Part shown: piece after piece, positions 24,937 to 33,740 of the stretch
How the letters are laid out: each line of letters starts with the position of its first letter
How positions within the stretch are numbered: position 1 is the stretch's first letter
Program-made: the position numbers and the translations under genes
DNA from: Candidatus Mcinerneyibacteriota bacterium
GTDB lineage: Bacteria > Macinerneyibacteriota > Macinerneyibacteria > Macinerneyibacteriales > DSCS01
Assembly: GCA_016937175.1 (NCBI GenBank)
Contig: JAFGWL010000022.1
Location: 1-36,334, forward strand
DNA: 36,334 bases
Reading direction: 5' to 3'
Notes under the pieces: generated by a model
Told to the model about the DNA's origin: nothing
The model's input: only the letters and a program-made list of their open reading frames with translations
Databases searched by the model: none

Positions 24937-26205
24937 TCATATCCGGACAGTAAGGATTTCATCCCATACGGTGGTGTACCTGGGCGAGAGCATCTGACGC
25001 TTCATGGGCCACTTCTGAGAGCTCACCCCCTGGGCCGCATAGACCAGGGTATCCCTCCCCCATTTTTCATTGATATGATCCAAAAGAGACGAGACATCCC
25101 TTTCTTTTCCCGCCTCCGGTAAGGGGAAAAGCGACAGGGGGCGCTCCCCTGCAGGGATGACCCCCGAGAGGAGGACCCCGCATTTTTTATAGGAATACCC
25201 TCCCCGGAATATCCGGCCTGTCAAAGCAAGGGCCGTCCTGATCAGGGTCCCGGTGGCATCTGTAGGTTCCATCAGGGAAGAAGTCGCTGTATTACCGTAT
25301 TGAGGCTCCTCTTTTCTGAACCGGTCTGTGTAAAAGAAGACCGTCACAAGAGAGGCCAGCGATTTCTGGGACCGAAGCTTCTCAGCAGCCCGGGCAGCAT
25401 AGGTGGCCACCGCTTCTTCCATCTCCCTCTTTTTGGTAACCGGAGTCCCGAAAGAGCGGGAGCAGACGATCTCCTTTTTCGGAGCGATATCCTCCAGCTC
25501 CAGACAGGATTCTCCCCTTAGTTCCCGTGCGACCCTCAGTCCTGCGATACCGCCCAGATTCTCCCGGATCCACCGGTCCGGCAGAGTAGAGAGGCTATAA
25601 GCCGTTTCCACTCCCCTGCGTCTGAGCTTAGCCGCATAACGGGGGCCGATCCCCCAGACCTCCTCTACAGGGGTCTCTTCGAGAAGGCCCCGGGCTGCTT
25701 CCGGGCTGTCGAGGCAAGTAACCCCCTCGCCCCGGGCCTTAGCCCTTCTGTTGGCCGCTTTGGCAAGGGTCTTTGTGGGCCCGATCCCCACAGAGACCGG
25801 GATCCGCGTCCACTGCCACACGTCACGTTTGATCCTGAACCCATAAGACTCCGGATACTCCTCGATCCCCGTCAGGTCCAGAAAACATTCATCGATCGAG
25901 TAGATTTCAATTTCCGGAGCCAGTCCGGCCAAAAGTGTCATGACCCGGCCGGAAATATCTCCATAAAGGGCATAGTTGGAGGAGAAGGCTTTTCCCCCGT
26001 TGTTTTCCAAAAGGTTTTTGATTTTGAAATAGGGAACCCCTCGTTTGATCCCCAGGCCTTTGGCTTCCTTTGTCAGGGCCACCACGCATCCGTCATTATT
26101 GGACAAGATGACCACAGGGCGTCCTTCCCATTCCGGTGCGAAGACCTTCTCACAGGAGGCATAGAAGCTGTTGCAATCTACCAGGGCAAAGAGACGGCTC
26201 CTCAT
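24937..26205 (-). CDS. umuC: Y-family DNA polymerase, UmuC-type
   Basis: The 422-residue protein begins MRSRLFALVDCNSFYASCE, with the metal-binding Asp and steric residues of Y-family polymerases, and has the catalytic SIDECFLDLTG. A helix-hairpin-helix region (VWGIGPRYAAKLRRRG) and a little-finger domain follow. The C-terminal tail ends LSPRYTTVWDEI, which is typical of UmuC rather than DinB. With UmuD' it would form translesion polymerase V for bypass of abasic sites and UV lesions. The ATG at 26205 has AGGAGG upstream and overlaps the yedK stop (ATGA). It is the last gene of umuD-yedK-umuC. Confidence 0.93.
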   Translation of the reverse strand: MRSRLFALVDCNSFYASCEKVFAPEWEGRPVVILSNNDGCVVALTKEAKGLGIKRGVPYFKIKNLLENNGGKAFSSNYALYGDISGRVMTLLAGLAPEIEIYSIDECFLDLTGIEEYPESYGFRIKRDVWQWTRIPVSVGIGPTKTLAKAANRRAKARGEGVTCLDSPEAARGLLEETPVEEVWGIGPRYAAKLRRRGVETAYSLSTLPDRWIRENLGGIAGLRVARELRGESCLELEDIAPKKEIVCSRSFGTPVTKKREMEEAVATYAARAAEKLRSQKSLASLVTVFFYTDRFRKEEPQYGNTATSSLMEPTDATGTLIRTALALTGRIFRGGYSYKKCGVLLSGVIPAGERPLSLFPLPEAGKERDVSSLLDHINEKWGRDTLVYAAQGVSSQKWPMKRQMLSPRYTTVWDEILTVRI

Positions 26206-26843
26206 CTCGCCTCCTGCAGAGGGGCAGCACATAGGGGAGAATCGTGCTCCGGGTCATTGACAAAGGAAGAGACCGGCCATATCTGAAGTCCTGACGGCTC
26301 CCGGGCCTCTTTAAGAAGAAACCGTCCGTCGCCTGTAAGCCAGGCTTCTCCCAGGGTCTTGTCCATGATAAGGGGCATCCGGTGATGAAAAGAAGAAAGA
26401 CGCTCTCCGGCCTGTGCCGTGATAACGGCACATCCCTCTTCGCTTCCCTCTCTCTCCAGCAGCCCGGCCATAAAAAACAAGCGTCTTCCCGGCAGGCTGA
26501 TAAAGACAGGCCGCTTTCTTTCTCCCTCTTTTATCCACTCATAAAAACCGTCGGCGGGGATCAGGCAACGGCCCACGCTGAGAAGCCGCTCAAAAGTCCT
26601 TTTTTCCAGAAGCGTTTCCGAGCGTATATTGATAAGAGGACGAGTCAGCCGTCCCCTGCCCCAGGAAGGCATCACTCCCCAGAAACTCTTTTTGATCATA
26701 CAAAAGCTTCCTTCAGAGAGAATAACGGCGATATCTTTCCCCGGAGAACAGTTCCAGGAAGCAGGGATATCCCCGGCGGTTTCAGCACCGAAGATTTCTG
26801 CGATCTTTTCCACGGGAAGAGTCCGGGCAAAACGTCCGCACAT
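26202..26843 (-). CDS. yedK: SRAP/HMCES-family abasic-site DNA-protein crosslink protein (YedK-like)
   Basis: The 213-residue protein starts MCGRFA, giving the catalytic Cys2 after Met removal. The other family residues are conserved: Asn72 (NIRSE), Glu102 (GFYEW) and His154 (FHHRMP), with WGVMPSWG in between. SRAP proteins form a stable thiazolidine crosslink with abasic sites in single-stranded DNA, protecting them from error-prone handling. The start codon shares a base with the umuD stop (TGATG), and the stop overlaps the umuC start. It is therefore translated between the two polymerase V subunits, which suggests joint induction on DNA damage. Confidence 0.93.
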   Translation of the reverse strand: MCGRFARTLPVEKIAEIFGAETAGDIPASWNCSPGKDIAVILSEGSFCMIKKSFWGVMPSWGRGRLTRPLINIRSETLLEKRTFERLLSVGRCLIPADGFYEWIKEGERKRPVFISLPGRRLFFMAGLLEREGSEEGCAVITAQAGERLSSFHHRMPLIMDKTLGEAWLTGDGRFLLKEAREPSGLQIWPVSSFVNDPEHDSPLCAAPLQEAR

Positions 26844-27283
26844 CACAGGACCTCGTGGATAACCGCCGTGACCACGCCCCACACTTCAAAACGGTTCTCT
26901 TCTGTGATCTCCAGAGGCTCGTAGGCACTGTTCTCAGGATAGAGATAGATACGCCCCCGTTTCTTCACCAGGCGTTTGACCGTAAACTCCCCGTCCAGGA
27001 CGGCAAGGACGATTTTTCGATGGCCGGGTTCCAGGGACCGGTCTACGACAAGAAGGTCCCCTGAATGGATGCCGGCATTGACCATGGAATCCCCCTGGAC
27101 CCGGACAAAAAAAGTCGCTGCCGGATGCCGGACCAGATACTCGTTGAGATCCAGCGTTCCTTCAGTATAATCATCCGCCGGAGAAGGAAACCCCGCAGAA
27201 ACAGACCCTGTGGCCTGAAGAGCCCCGGGAGCTTCATTCTCTTTGGTCAAATAGATATTCACTTCTTTTCTTTTTTTTCCCAT
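26843..27283 (-). CDS. umuD: UmuD-like self-cleaving SOS protein (LexA-type S24 peptidase)
   Basis: The 146-residue protein has no helix-turn-helix domain, as expected for UmuD. The self-cleavage site is Ala30-Gly31 (SVSA/GFPSPADDY), aligned with E. coli UmuD Cys24-Gly25. The Ser-Lys dyad is Ser66 (GDSM) and Lys103 (GEFTVK), and NSAYEPLEI is conserved. RecA-stimulated cleavage gives UmuD', the partner of UmuC. The start is uncertain: ATG 27283 gives the usual length and has GGAG nearby, but ATG 27304 and TTG 27328 are in frame. No clear LexA operator was recognised upstream. Confidence 0.9.
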   Translation of the reverse strand: MGKKRKEVNIYLTKENEAPGALQATGSVSAGFPSPADDYTEGTLDLNEYLVRHPAATFFVRVQGDSMVNAGIHSGDLLVVDRSLEPGHRKIVLAVLDGEFTVKRLVKKRGRIYLYPENSAYEPLEITEENRFEVWGVVTAVIHEVL

Positions 27284-27392
27284 ATTCTCCGCCGCTTTCA
27301 TCATACGCCCGTTCAAAGAAGATTTCAATTCCCCATTTCATCCTCTTCTTTTGGCCTGAAAAAAGAATTTCTCATCAATTCAATTTTTTAAC

Positions 27393-27420
27393 TTGATTTT
27401 TTATCCGTTCCCTTTATTCT
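27393..27420 (+). promoter_or_regulatory. Sigma-70-like promoter with a very short leader
   Basis: TTGATT (27393-27398) and TATTCT (27415-27420) are separated by 16 bases. The predicted leader before the ATG at 27434 is only about seven bases, and the AAGGTGA there almost touches the ATG. Confidence 0.5.
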
Positions 27421-27433
27421 AGGATAAGGTGAA

Positions 27434-28021
27434 ATGATGGCTAATATTATTTTTCTTATTATCTCTGATATTCTTCTTTTTCTCATCCTTATCGTCTTGA
27501 TCGGTCAAAGAAAGAAAAACACACCTGAGAGTGTCTCCTCATACCATTATCAGACCGTTTCAGGAGAGCGGGTCCTCCGTCATACAGTAGACCTCTCTTT
27601 GCCCCTGGAAGAAGCCTGGGATATCTTCGCATTGTCCTCAGGAGGTTTCAAACCCTTTTTGGCTCCCATCGCCGACATCCAATACACCCTGGGGGGAGTC
27701 CTGGAATCGGGCCAGGAGAGCAGGCACTATCAGGACACTCCGGACCATCTTCTATTCGAAGTGACGGGCTATCTTCCGGGAGAAGTCATCGTCATGCGTA
27801 TCCTGAATACACCGCTGGGCTTTCCCCATCCGGAAATCGCCAAAAGGCTCGTCATCATCATCCAACTCCACGCCCTCTCTTCCCGCAAGACCAGGGTCAC
27901 CTACTCTATGGTCGGTTGGCGGGAAGGCGGCGTCTGGAACGATTTTTTTGACTTCTTTGATTACACCAATCAGCTGCTTTTGAAAAACATCTCTGAACAG
28001 GCCCGGGCCGCCAGGGAATAG
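27434..28021 (+). CDS. Membrane-anchored SRPBCC-like protein
   Basis: The 195-residue protein has one N-terminal membrane helix (about 3-25), then a soluble domain of about 150 residues. The soluble part looks like an SRPBCC/polyketide cyclase fold: LRHTVDLSLPLEEAWDIFA at the first strand and helix, a middle sheet (LLFEVTGYLPGEVIVMRI), and a long C-terminal helix (FDFFDYTNQLLLKNISEQ). Members bind hydrophobic ligands or lipids. No ligand can be assigned, and the family call is moderate. It precedes the LptF/LptG genes on the same strand but has its own promoter. It begins ATGATG, so the start may be one codon later. Confidence 0.6.
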   Translation: MMANIIFLIISDILLFLILIVLIGQRKKNTPESVSSYHYQTVSGERVLRHTVDLSLPLEEAWDIFALSSGGFKPFLAPIADIQYTLGGVLESGQESRHYQDTPDHLLFEVTGYLPGEVIVMRILNTPLGFPHPEIAKRLVIIIQLHALSSRKTRVTYSMVGWREGGVWNDFFDFFDYTNQLLLKNISEQARAARE

Positions 28022-28048
28022 CTTCCTTTCTCTTTTCCTGCAAATTTC

Positions 28049-28077
28049 TTGCCTTTCAGAACCCTTGCCGTTATACT
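28049..28077 (+). promoter_or_regulatory. Sigma-70-like promoter, probably leaderless, for the LptF-type gene
   Basis: TTGCCT (28049-28054) and TATACT (28072-28077) are separated by 17 bases. Exactly six bases precede the ATG at 28084, and there is no Shine-Dalgarno sequence. Confidence 0.55.
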
Positions 28078-28083
28078 CTTTTC

Positions 28084-29406
28084 ATGTCATACAAAGGACT
28101 CTCCACCCTGAACTTTTATATTCTGAAGAAAGTACTCCCGGTTTATTTTATCAACCTGGCTGTCCTGACCTTTCTACTCATTCTGGATAAGATCTTTGAG
28201 ATCGCCGACTTGATCATCACTAAGGGGATCCCTGCCACACTGGTCCTGGAACTCCTCGCCAATATTATCCCGTCCATTATGACTCTGACGATCCCCATGT
28301 CCGTCGTGGTCACCTATCTCATGGTCTATGGGGAACTGGCGGCCGACCAGGAGGTCATAGCCTGTTACAGCAGCGGGATCCACCCCTTCCGTCTCTTTAA
28401 AGGCCCCTTCTTTCTGGCCCTTTTTCTTTCCCTTTTCCTCTTCTATTTCAACACGGCTGTTATCCCGCGTGCCAATTTCGAGGCGAAAAAACTTCTTTTT
28501 GACATCAAGATCAAACGCCCTGCAGCCCAGATCATCGAAAACACCTTCATAGAGGATATCGAGGGCTACCGCATCTACATCGAACGGGTGGATTTTAAAA
28601 AGGGAACCTTGAACAACATCCTCATCTATGATGAAAAGGAAGACGAGTCTGTAAGGACCATCACCGCCGAGCGCGGAAGGCTTGTCTCTCACCCCGGCGA
28701 CGGAACGCTGACATTCTATCTGAACAACGGCTCGATCTACGAGACAGAAAAAAAAGACAGGGCCAAACTCTTCAAGATCGACTTCAACTCACATGAGATC
28801 ACCATGGCCTATGATACAGGGCCCAAAAAGGACTGGGTCACCAAGGGGGACCGGGAACTGACAGGGGAAGAGATCCGCGAGAATATAAGGTCCATAGAAA
28901 AGATGCTCACCCCCCTGAAAGACCAGACCGCAGATTATGAACGCCGGCTCAAAGAGGCGGGACTGACCAGGGCCGATGCCGACCGCCTGAAAAAGGTCTA
29001 TGAGAGTACAAAAAAGAACCTCTCTTATCAATATCAAAAGATCAACAAGCTTCTGGTGGAGTACCACAAAAAGTATGCACTGGCTCTTGCCCCCCTGATC
29101 TTTGCTTTTGTCTCTTTCCCGTTGGGTATTATCACAAGGAAGCGGCAGAAAGGCTACTCCTATGTCATCAGTATTGTGGTCTTTGTCTTCTACTGGGTCT
29201 CCCTTATCGGAGGGGAAGCGTTGGGAGACCGGGGAGTCATCTCCCCCTTTATGTCCATGTGGTTTGCCAATCTCATCCTGGCGATGGTAGCGCTTTACCT
29301 GAACTACCTTATTTTAAGCGGCCACTTCTACTTTTCATTCCGATTCATCCAAACTCTGAAGGAGAAGGCTCTTGGGCTTTTTAAACCGAACAGACGCATA
29401 CGTTAA
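28084..29406 (+). CDS. lptF: LptF/LptG-family permease, longer paralogue
   Basis: The 440-residue protein has the YjgP/YjgQ layout: three N-terminal membrane helices (about 14-38, 52-80 and 100-125), a periplasmic beta-jellyroll region (about 130-260), and three C-terminal helices (about 330-430). LptF and LptG with LptB extract lipopolysaccharide from the inner membrane and push it to LptC. A charged, coiled-coil-like insert (about 262-330, IRENIRSIEKML through KKLSYQ-type helices) precedes the C-terminal helices and is longer than usual. Which paralogue is LptF and which LptG is assumed from order. No lptB or lptC is nearby. The next gene overlaps its end by 35 bases. Confidence 0.85.
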   Translation: MSYKGLSTLNFYILKKVLPVYFINLAVLTFLLILDKIFEIADLIITKGIPATLVLELLANIIPSIMTLTIPMSVVVTYLMVYGELAADQEVIACYSSGIHPFRLFKGPFFLALFLSLFLFYFNTAVIPRANFEAKKLLFDIKIKRPAAQIIENTFIEDIEGYRIYIERVDFKKGTLNNILIYDEKEDESVRTITAERGRLVSHPGDGTLTFYLNNGSIYETEKKDRAKLFKIDFNSHEITMAYDTGPKKDWVTKGDRELTGEEIRENIRSIEKMLTPLKDQTADYERRLKEAGLTRADADRLKKVYESTKKNLSYQYQKINKLLVEYHKKYALALAPLIFAFVSFPLGIITRKRQKGYSYVISIVVFVFYWVSLIGGEALGDRGVISPFMSMWFANLILAMVALYLNYLILSGHFYFSFRFIQTLKEKALGLFKPNRRIR

Positions 29407-30478
29407 CCGGATCTTCTGGAAGATCTTCTTCACAACGACTGCTGCCTTTCTCTTTATCAATATTATCATCGATCTTTTTGACCGTCTGAAGATGTTTTTG
29501 GACAATGAGGCTCCTTTCTACCTCTATTTTTATTATTATCTGATCAAGTCCCCCTACCTTTTGAACTATATGATCCCTGTAGTCACCATCTTCGCCACCA
29601 TCGTCACCCTTCATAAACTCATCAAAAACAACGAGATCCTGATCTTCTTCAATGCGGGGCTCAGTTATCTCAGGATCGCCGCCCCCCTCATTGCCGCTGG
29701 CCTCCTTATAAGCATCTTCTCTTTTTTCCTCAGTGAACTGGTGGTCCCCCCCTGCAATTACATGATCGACAAAACGGAAGCCACCATCAAAAAACGTCCC
29801 TTTGTCCGGACAGGAGATAAAAGCGATTTCTCTTACCGGGGGAAAAACGGTTTTGTCTACAGTATCAGGTCCTATAACCATGAGACCCGGACAGTCTCCG
29901 ACCTTCTCATCGAAAAGTGGGAAGGAAATGGTATCCGTTATCGGGCTGACATCGGCGAAGCCATCTATACAGACGGAAAATGGCTCTGCAAAGATATCTA
30001 TATCAAGCTATTTGATGAAAACAAAAAGGAACTGCCCGTTCTGATCGATCAGCCTGTCAAAGGTCTTTATCTGGATGTTTCCGAGACACCCGCAGATTTT
30101 TCCAAAAATGTCAAAAAACCGGATGAGATGAATTTTCTGGAACTGCGCCGCTTCATCAGAGAAAAACAGAGGGCCGGCCTGGATGTGACACGCTTCCGGG
30201 TAGAATATCAGATGAAATTCTCCTTTCCCCTGGTCTCGTTTCTTGTGGCTCTCCTGGGGCTGGGGATCACCATTACCAAACCCCGGATGGCCCTCTCCAG
30301 TATCATCGGCTTCTCATTGGGGATCAGCTTTCTTTTTTGGGGGGTCTTCGCCACCTCCCGGTCGCTGGGCACATCAGGGCGTCTTTCCCCCTTTGCCTCG
30401 GCCTGGATCCCGGATATTCTCATGGTCATCCTCTCTCTCTCCCTTATCCTGGTCAAACAAAGGGGCACTTTTAAATAA
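29372..30478 (+). CDS. lptG: LptF/LptG-family permease, shorter paralogue
   Basis: The 368-residue protein has an N-terminal helix starting at about 12, two more helices, a periplasmic domain (about 125-255) and three C-terminal helices (about 280-365). It matches the YjgP/YjgQ family. It pairs with the preceding protein to form the two transmembrane subunits of the LPS transporter. The start is a TTG at 29372 with AAGGAG seven bases upstream, inside the preceding gene; no ATG near the N-terminus fits. The MsbA-like exporter follows after 45 bases that contain its own promoter. Confidence 0.85.
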   Translation: MGFLNRTDAYVNRIFWKIFFTTTAAFLFINIIIDLFDRLKMFLDNEAPFYLYFYYYLIKSPYLLNYMIPVVTIFATIVTLHKLIKNNEILIFFNAGLSYLRIAAPLIAAGLLISIFSFFLSELVVPPCNYMIDKTEATIKKRPFVRTGDKSDFSYRGKNGFVYSIRSYNHETRTVSDLLIEKWEGNGIRYRADIGEAIYTDGKWLCKDIYIKLFDENKKELPVLIDQPVKGLYLDVSETPADFSKNVKKPDEMNFLELRRFIREKQRAGLDVTRFRVEYQMKFSFPLVSFLVALLGLGITITKPRMALSSIIGFSLGISFLFWGVFATSRSLGTSGRLSPFASAWIPDILMVILSLSLILVKQRGTFK

Positions 30479-30480
30479 CA

Positions 30481-30509
30481 TTGACAGAAAGCCGCCTCTC
30501 AGTTATCCT
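30481..30509 (+). promoter_or_regulatory. Sigma-70-like promoter of the ABC exporter, very short leader
   Basis: Perfect TTGACA (30481-30486) and TATCCT (30504-30509) are separated by 17 bases, giving a predicted leader of about eight bases. GAGG lies four bases before the ATG at 30524. Confidence 0.6.
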
Positions 30510-30523
30510 TAGCCCGAGGTTTT

Positions 30524-32239
30524 ATGAACGAAATCAAACGTCTTCTCAGATATCTACGGGGTTTTGAAGCCTATTACCCCATCGCCATCATCTTTATGCT
30601 GACCCTCTCGGTGAGCCAGAACTTCCTGGCCATCATCATCGGCCAGTTCATCAATATCGCCCTGGATAATCTGGAAACCCTGAAAACCATCATCTTTCTG
30701 GGTGGGATCAATGCTGTGATCCTCTTCTTTTCCAAATTCGGGCAGGACTATACCCTGAACTACCTCTCTGAAAACCTTCTTATCAGACTGAAAAACGACG
30801 TCCTGGGGCGTGTCCTCTATCTGCCCATGCATTTCTTTAAAAACACCCAGAGCGGGGACATCCTTTCCCGCCTGACCAACGATATCACCAATATTCAGAA
30901 CTTCATGCGCCGGGGCGTGGTAGACATGATCATGAACACCGCCACTCTTCTGGGAGCCATCTATATCATGGTCCGTATGAATCTGAGGCTTTTTCTGATC
31001 ATGATGGTCGTCCTTCCCCTCATTGTCATCATCATCTATTTTCTGGGGATCTTTGTTAAAAAATATACCCTGCTGACCCAACACCTCTTAGCTGTGACCG
31101 TGTCCATCATGCAGGAGATCGTCCAGGGGATCGAGGTCATCAAGATCTTCTCCTCCGAGCGCCGGGAAAGCCAGCGGTACCGGAAATCCAATAATGACTA
31201 TCTCGACAAAAAACTCAAGGAGATCAGGGTCACCGCCCTCAGCCTGCCTCTCATGGAGATCCTGGGATATACCGCCCTTCTCCTCATCTTCTGGTTCGGA
31301 GGAAAGGATGTCGTCGAGGGACGGATGAACCTGGGAGCATTCATCACCTTTTTCGTAGCCGCGGGGAACGCCTCCACCCCCATCAGGCGCCTCTCCAACC
31401 TCCATCTCATGGTCCAGCGCACCACAGCCTCCGCCTCACGGATCTTTGAGATCATGAATGTGGAAAACCCCATTTTGAAAACCCAGGGAACCCTGGAAAA
31501 AGAATCCATCGATGGTACCGTTACCCTGGAAAATGTCACTTTTTCCTACGACACCGGCGAAGAGATCCTCAAAGATATCAACCTTCATGTCAAAAAAGGA
31601 GAGGTCGTGGCCCTGGTGGGCCCCAGCGGCGGCGGCAAAACGACCCTGGTCAATCTGATTCCCCGCCTCTATGACTGCACACAGGGGGCCGTGACCATCG
31701 ACGGGATCGATATCCGTAAATTTAAACTGGCCAACCTGCGCTCCCATATCGCCATGGTAAGCCAGACCAATTTCCTTTTTTCGGGGACCATAGCCGAAAA
31801 CATCGGATACACCCAGGCCTCCCCTGACAACGAGGCGATCATCGAAGCGGCTAAAGCCGCCTATGCCCATGACTTCATCATGGACCTTCCCCGGCAGTAC
31901 GATACGGAGATCGGAGAACGCGGGGTCAAACTTTCCGGCGGACAGAAACAGAGGATCGCCATTGCCCGGGCTGTCCTTAGAAACCCTTCCATCCTCATCT
32001 TCGACGAGGCCACATCAGCACTTGACACCGAGTCTGAAAAGTATGTGCAGGATGCCATCAACAATATGATCCAAGACCGGACCACATTTATCGTGGCTCA
32101 CAGGCTCTCCACCATCCTCCATGCTGACCGGATCATCGTCATCCACCGGGGGCGTATCGAAGCCATGGGAAATCACGACGAACTCATGGAGAAGAGTTCT
32201 CTTTACAGAAAGCTCTACTCCCTTCAATTCAACAATTAG
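30524..32239 (+). CDS. ABC exporter, MsbA-like (transmembrane domain fused to ATPase)
   Basis: The 571-residue half-transporter has six N-terminal membrane helices (about 1-300). The ATPase domain has Walker A GPSGGGKTT, signature LSGGQKQR, Walker B ILIFDEATSALD and switch His in IVAHRLST. Such homodimers export lipids, drugs or peptides. Position directly after the LptF/LptG genes favours an MsbA-type lipid A-core flippase, but this is inferred from context and not from a substrate motif. It has its own promoter, ends without a clear terminator and converges on the lipoprotein gene six bases away. Confidence 0.9.
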   Translation: MNEIKRLLRYLRGFEAYYPIAIIFMLTLSVSQNFLAIIIGQFINIALDNLETLKTIIFLGGINAVILFFSKFGQDYTLNYLSENLLIRLKNDVLGRVLYLPMHFFKNTQSGDILSRLTNDITNIQNFMRRGVVDMIMNTATLLGAIYIMVRMNLRLFLIMMVVLPLIVIIIYFLGIFVKKYTLLTQHLLAVTVSIMQEIVQGIEVIKIFSSERRESQRYRKSNNDYLDKKLKEIRVTALSLPLMEILGYTALLLIFWFGGKDVVEGRMNLGAFITFFVAAGNASTPIRRLSNLHLMVQRTTASASRIFEIMNVENPILKTQGTLEKESIDGTVTLENVTFSYDTGEEILKDINLHVKKGEVVALVGPSGGGKTTLVNLIPRLYDCTQGAVTIDGIDIRKFKLANLRSHIAMVSQTNFLFSGTIAENIGYTQASPDNEAIIEAAKAAYAHDFIMDLPRQYDTEIGERGVKLSGGQKQRIAIARAVLRNPSILIFDEATSALDTESEKYVQDAINNMIQDRTTFIVAHRLSTILHADRIIVIHRGRIEAMGNHDELMEKSSLYRKLYSLQFNN

Positions 32240-32245
32240 TTTCTA

Positions 32246-32992
32246 TCAGAACATCCTCAATTGCCAGAAACGGCCAGACCATTCTTCCCCTTCAAAGGGA
32301 AAGACAAGGCTGAATTGCTCCGCTTCAGGAGAGAGCTGGAAAAAGACAAAGCCTTTAGCAGGCTCCCCTTTCTGAAGCACACATTTAGTCAAAGTCTTCG
32401 ACTCCATATCCTTGACCATAATATCGAATTTTTCTTCTCTGTCTCTGTTGGCTTTCTCCCACTCATAGTAGAGCATTTTTTTGCGATACTTCCTCTCTTC
32501 CTTTTTCTCCATCTGCTCTTCCCACTCTTCATCCTCTTCCCCTCTGATCGCCTTGATAATACCGGTAGCTAAATCTAAAAAATCTCCGGCCTTTTCAAAG
32601 CCTGATTCAGCGTAAGGATTTCTTAAAGCGATTTTTCTTAAAGGCCCATAGATCTTCTGGCTTCTTTCATCACTCTCCAAAGCGGGAAAACGTTTTCCTT
32701 CGAGGGAAGAAGAAAGAGCTTTATCGATCACCGCATGAAATTTTGAAGGGTCGACCTCAAGAAGTCCCTCCGATTCATTTGTGACAGTCACGTTGAATAC
32801 CAGGCTTCTGTAGAAGTAGTCGTAGAATATGGCACTGACTGTGATCCCCCGGCTCTGATCCTCTTCTCCAGAGGGAGCGACAGCTGAGGCCTGGACGACG
32901 CGTTTCATGTCTCTTCTCTGCACCCCGGAAGAGACACAGCCCGGCAACACCAGGACGAGGGAAAGAAGAGCAAAAGAGAACCAAACCCGCAT
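32246..32992 (-). CDS. Predicted lipoprotein of unknown function
   Basis: The 248-residue protein has a lipoprotein signal (MRVWFSFALLSLVLVLPGC, lipobox Cys near 19). A beta-rich part (SAIFYDYFYRSLVFNVTVTNES) recalls extracellular domains that support surface assemblies. A highly charged helical segment follows (about 155-200, many Glu/Lys), then a C-terminal beta part (GFVFFQLSPEAEQFSLVFPF). I recognise no family. The ATG at 32992 has GGAGG five bases upstream and is preferred to the in-frame ATG at 33022. It stands alone between the SDR operon and the convergent ABC exporter. Confidence 0.7.
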   Translation of the reverse strand: MRVWFSFALLSLVLVLPGCVSSGVQRRDMKRVVQASAVAPSGEEDQSRGITVSAIFYDYFYRSLVFNVTVTNESEGLLEVDPSKFHAVIDKALSSSLEGKRFPALESDERSQKIYGPLRKIALRNPYAESGFEKAGDFLDLATGIIKAIRGEEDEEWEEQMEKKEERKYRKKMLYYEWEKANRDREEKFDIMVKDMESKTLTKCVLQKGEPAKGFVFFQLSPEAEQFSLVFPFEGEEWSGRFWQLRMF

Positions 32993-33080
32993 GAGATCCT
33001 CCTTTTTATATTTTTTAAACATCTATAAAAAAGAGAAGTTCCTTTAAAGAAAGATTTCCCCTTGATTTTTCACAGATCTG

Positions 33081-33740
33081 TTATCGTCTGAAACGGATCT
33101 TGTCATTGGGCCACTCCACATGAGAGAGATAGATGTCTTCGCAGACCATCCATGCGATGAGAGCAGCGACCTTCACAGGTGAGATCGCCTGTGCCCTGTC
33201 GAAAGAAAAAGGAAGCGCTGAACTGAAGGGCGTGTCGATGATTCCGGGATAGATCTCTGAAATGCGGATATCGGCTCTTCCCCGCTCTTTTCTGGCTGTC
33301 TCAAGAAAACCCTTCAGGGCAAACTTGAAGGGGACATAGCCTCCTCCCTGAGGGTAGCCGTGGAGACCGGACAGGGAGTTGATATTGATGACCCAGCCCT
33401 TCCCCCTTTTCTTCATCGTTTTCAATGCAGAACTGATCAGGCGGGCGGGGACCTCAAAATTGCTTTCATAAGACTTGCGGGCCTCGTCCTGTGAAAAAGA
33501 CGAGGCTTCGAAATAGCAGGCTGCACCGATGGAGTTGATGAAGACATGTCCCTCTCCCTGATACTCTTCGATGGATTGAAACTCAAGGCCGGGATAACGG
33601 CCAGCCAAAGAGAGGAATTTGTCCCGGTCCCGTCCCAGGATAAGAAGAGGCGCCTTCTCGAACAAAGCCTCCACCAAGCGCTCTCCCAGAGCCCCGGTTC
33701 CTCCTGCGATGACGATGGTCCCATCAGTCCATACAGACAT
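33081..33740 (-). CDS. Short-chain dehydrogenase/reductase
   Basis: The 219-residue protein has the SDR nucleotide loop AGGTGALGE (12-20), an NINSLSG segment with the catalytic Ser (122 or 124), and Tyr135-x3-Lys139 (YVPFK). It should be an NAD(P)-dependent oxidoreductase; the substrate is unknown. It overlaps the 3' end of the nucleosidase/radical SAM fusion gene by 17 bases, so it is translationally coupled to it. This position suggests, but does not prove, a role in the same pathway or repair process. Confidence 0.85.
   Translation of the reverse strand: MSVWTDGTIVIAGGTGALGERLVEALFEKAPLLILGRDRDKFLSLAGRYPGLEFQSIEEYQGEGHVFINSIGAACYFEASSFSQDEARKSYESNFEVPARLISSALKTMKKRGKGWVININSLSGLHGYPQGGGYVPFKFALKGFLETARKERGRADIRISEIYPGIIDTPFSSALPFSFDRAQAISPVKVAALIAWMVCEDIYLSHVEWPNDKIRFRR

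Noticed and set aside
27329-27433. Possible SOS operator between umuD and the SRPBCC-like gene
   Set aside because: An ATCAA/TTGAT repeat with a 14-base spacer was noticed, but it matches no LexA box I know and the region is A/T-rich, so such repeats are expected by chance.
33023-33080. Promoter for the 32246-32992 lipoprotein gene
   Set aside because: A TATAGA with a TTTAAA 15 bases upstream was seen, but the spacing is poor and the sequence is A/T-rich, so it is not listed.
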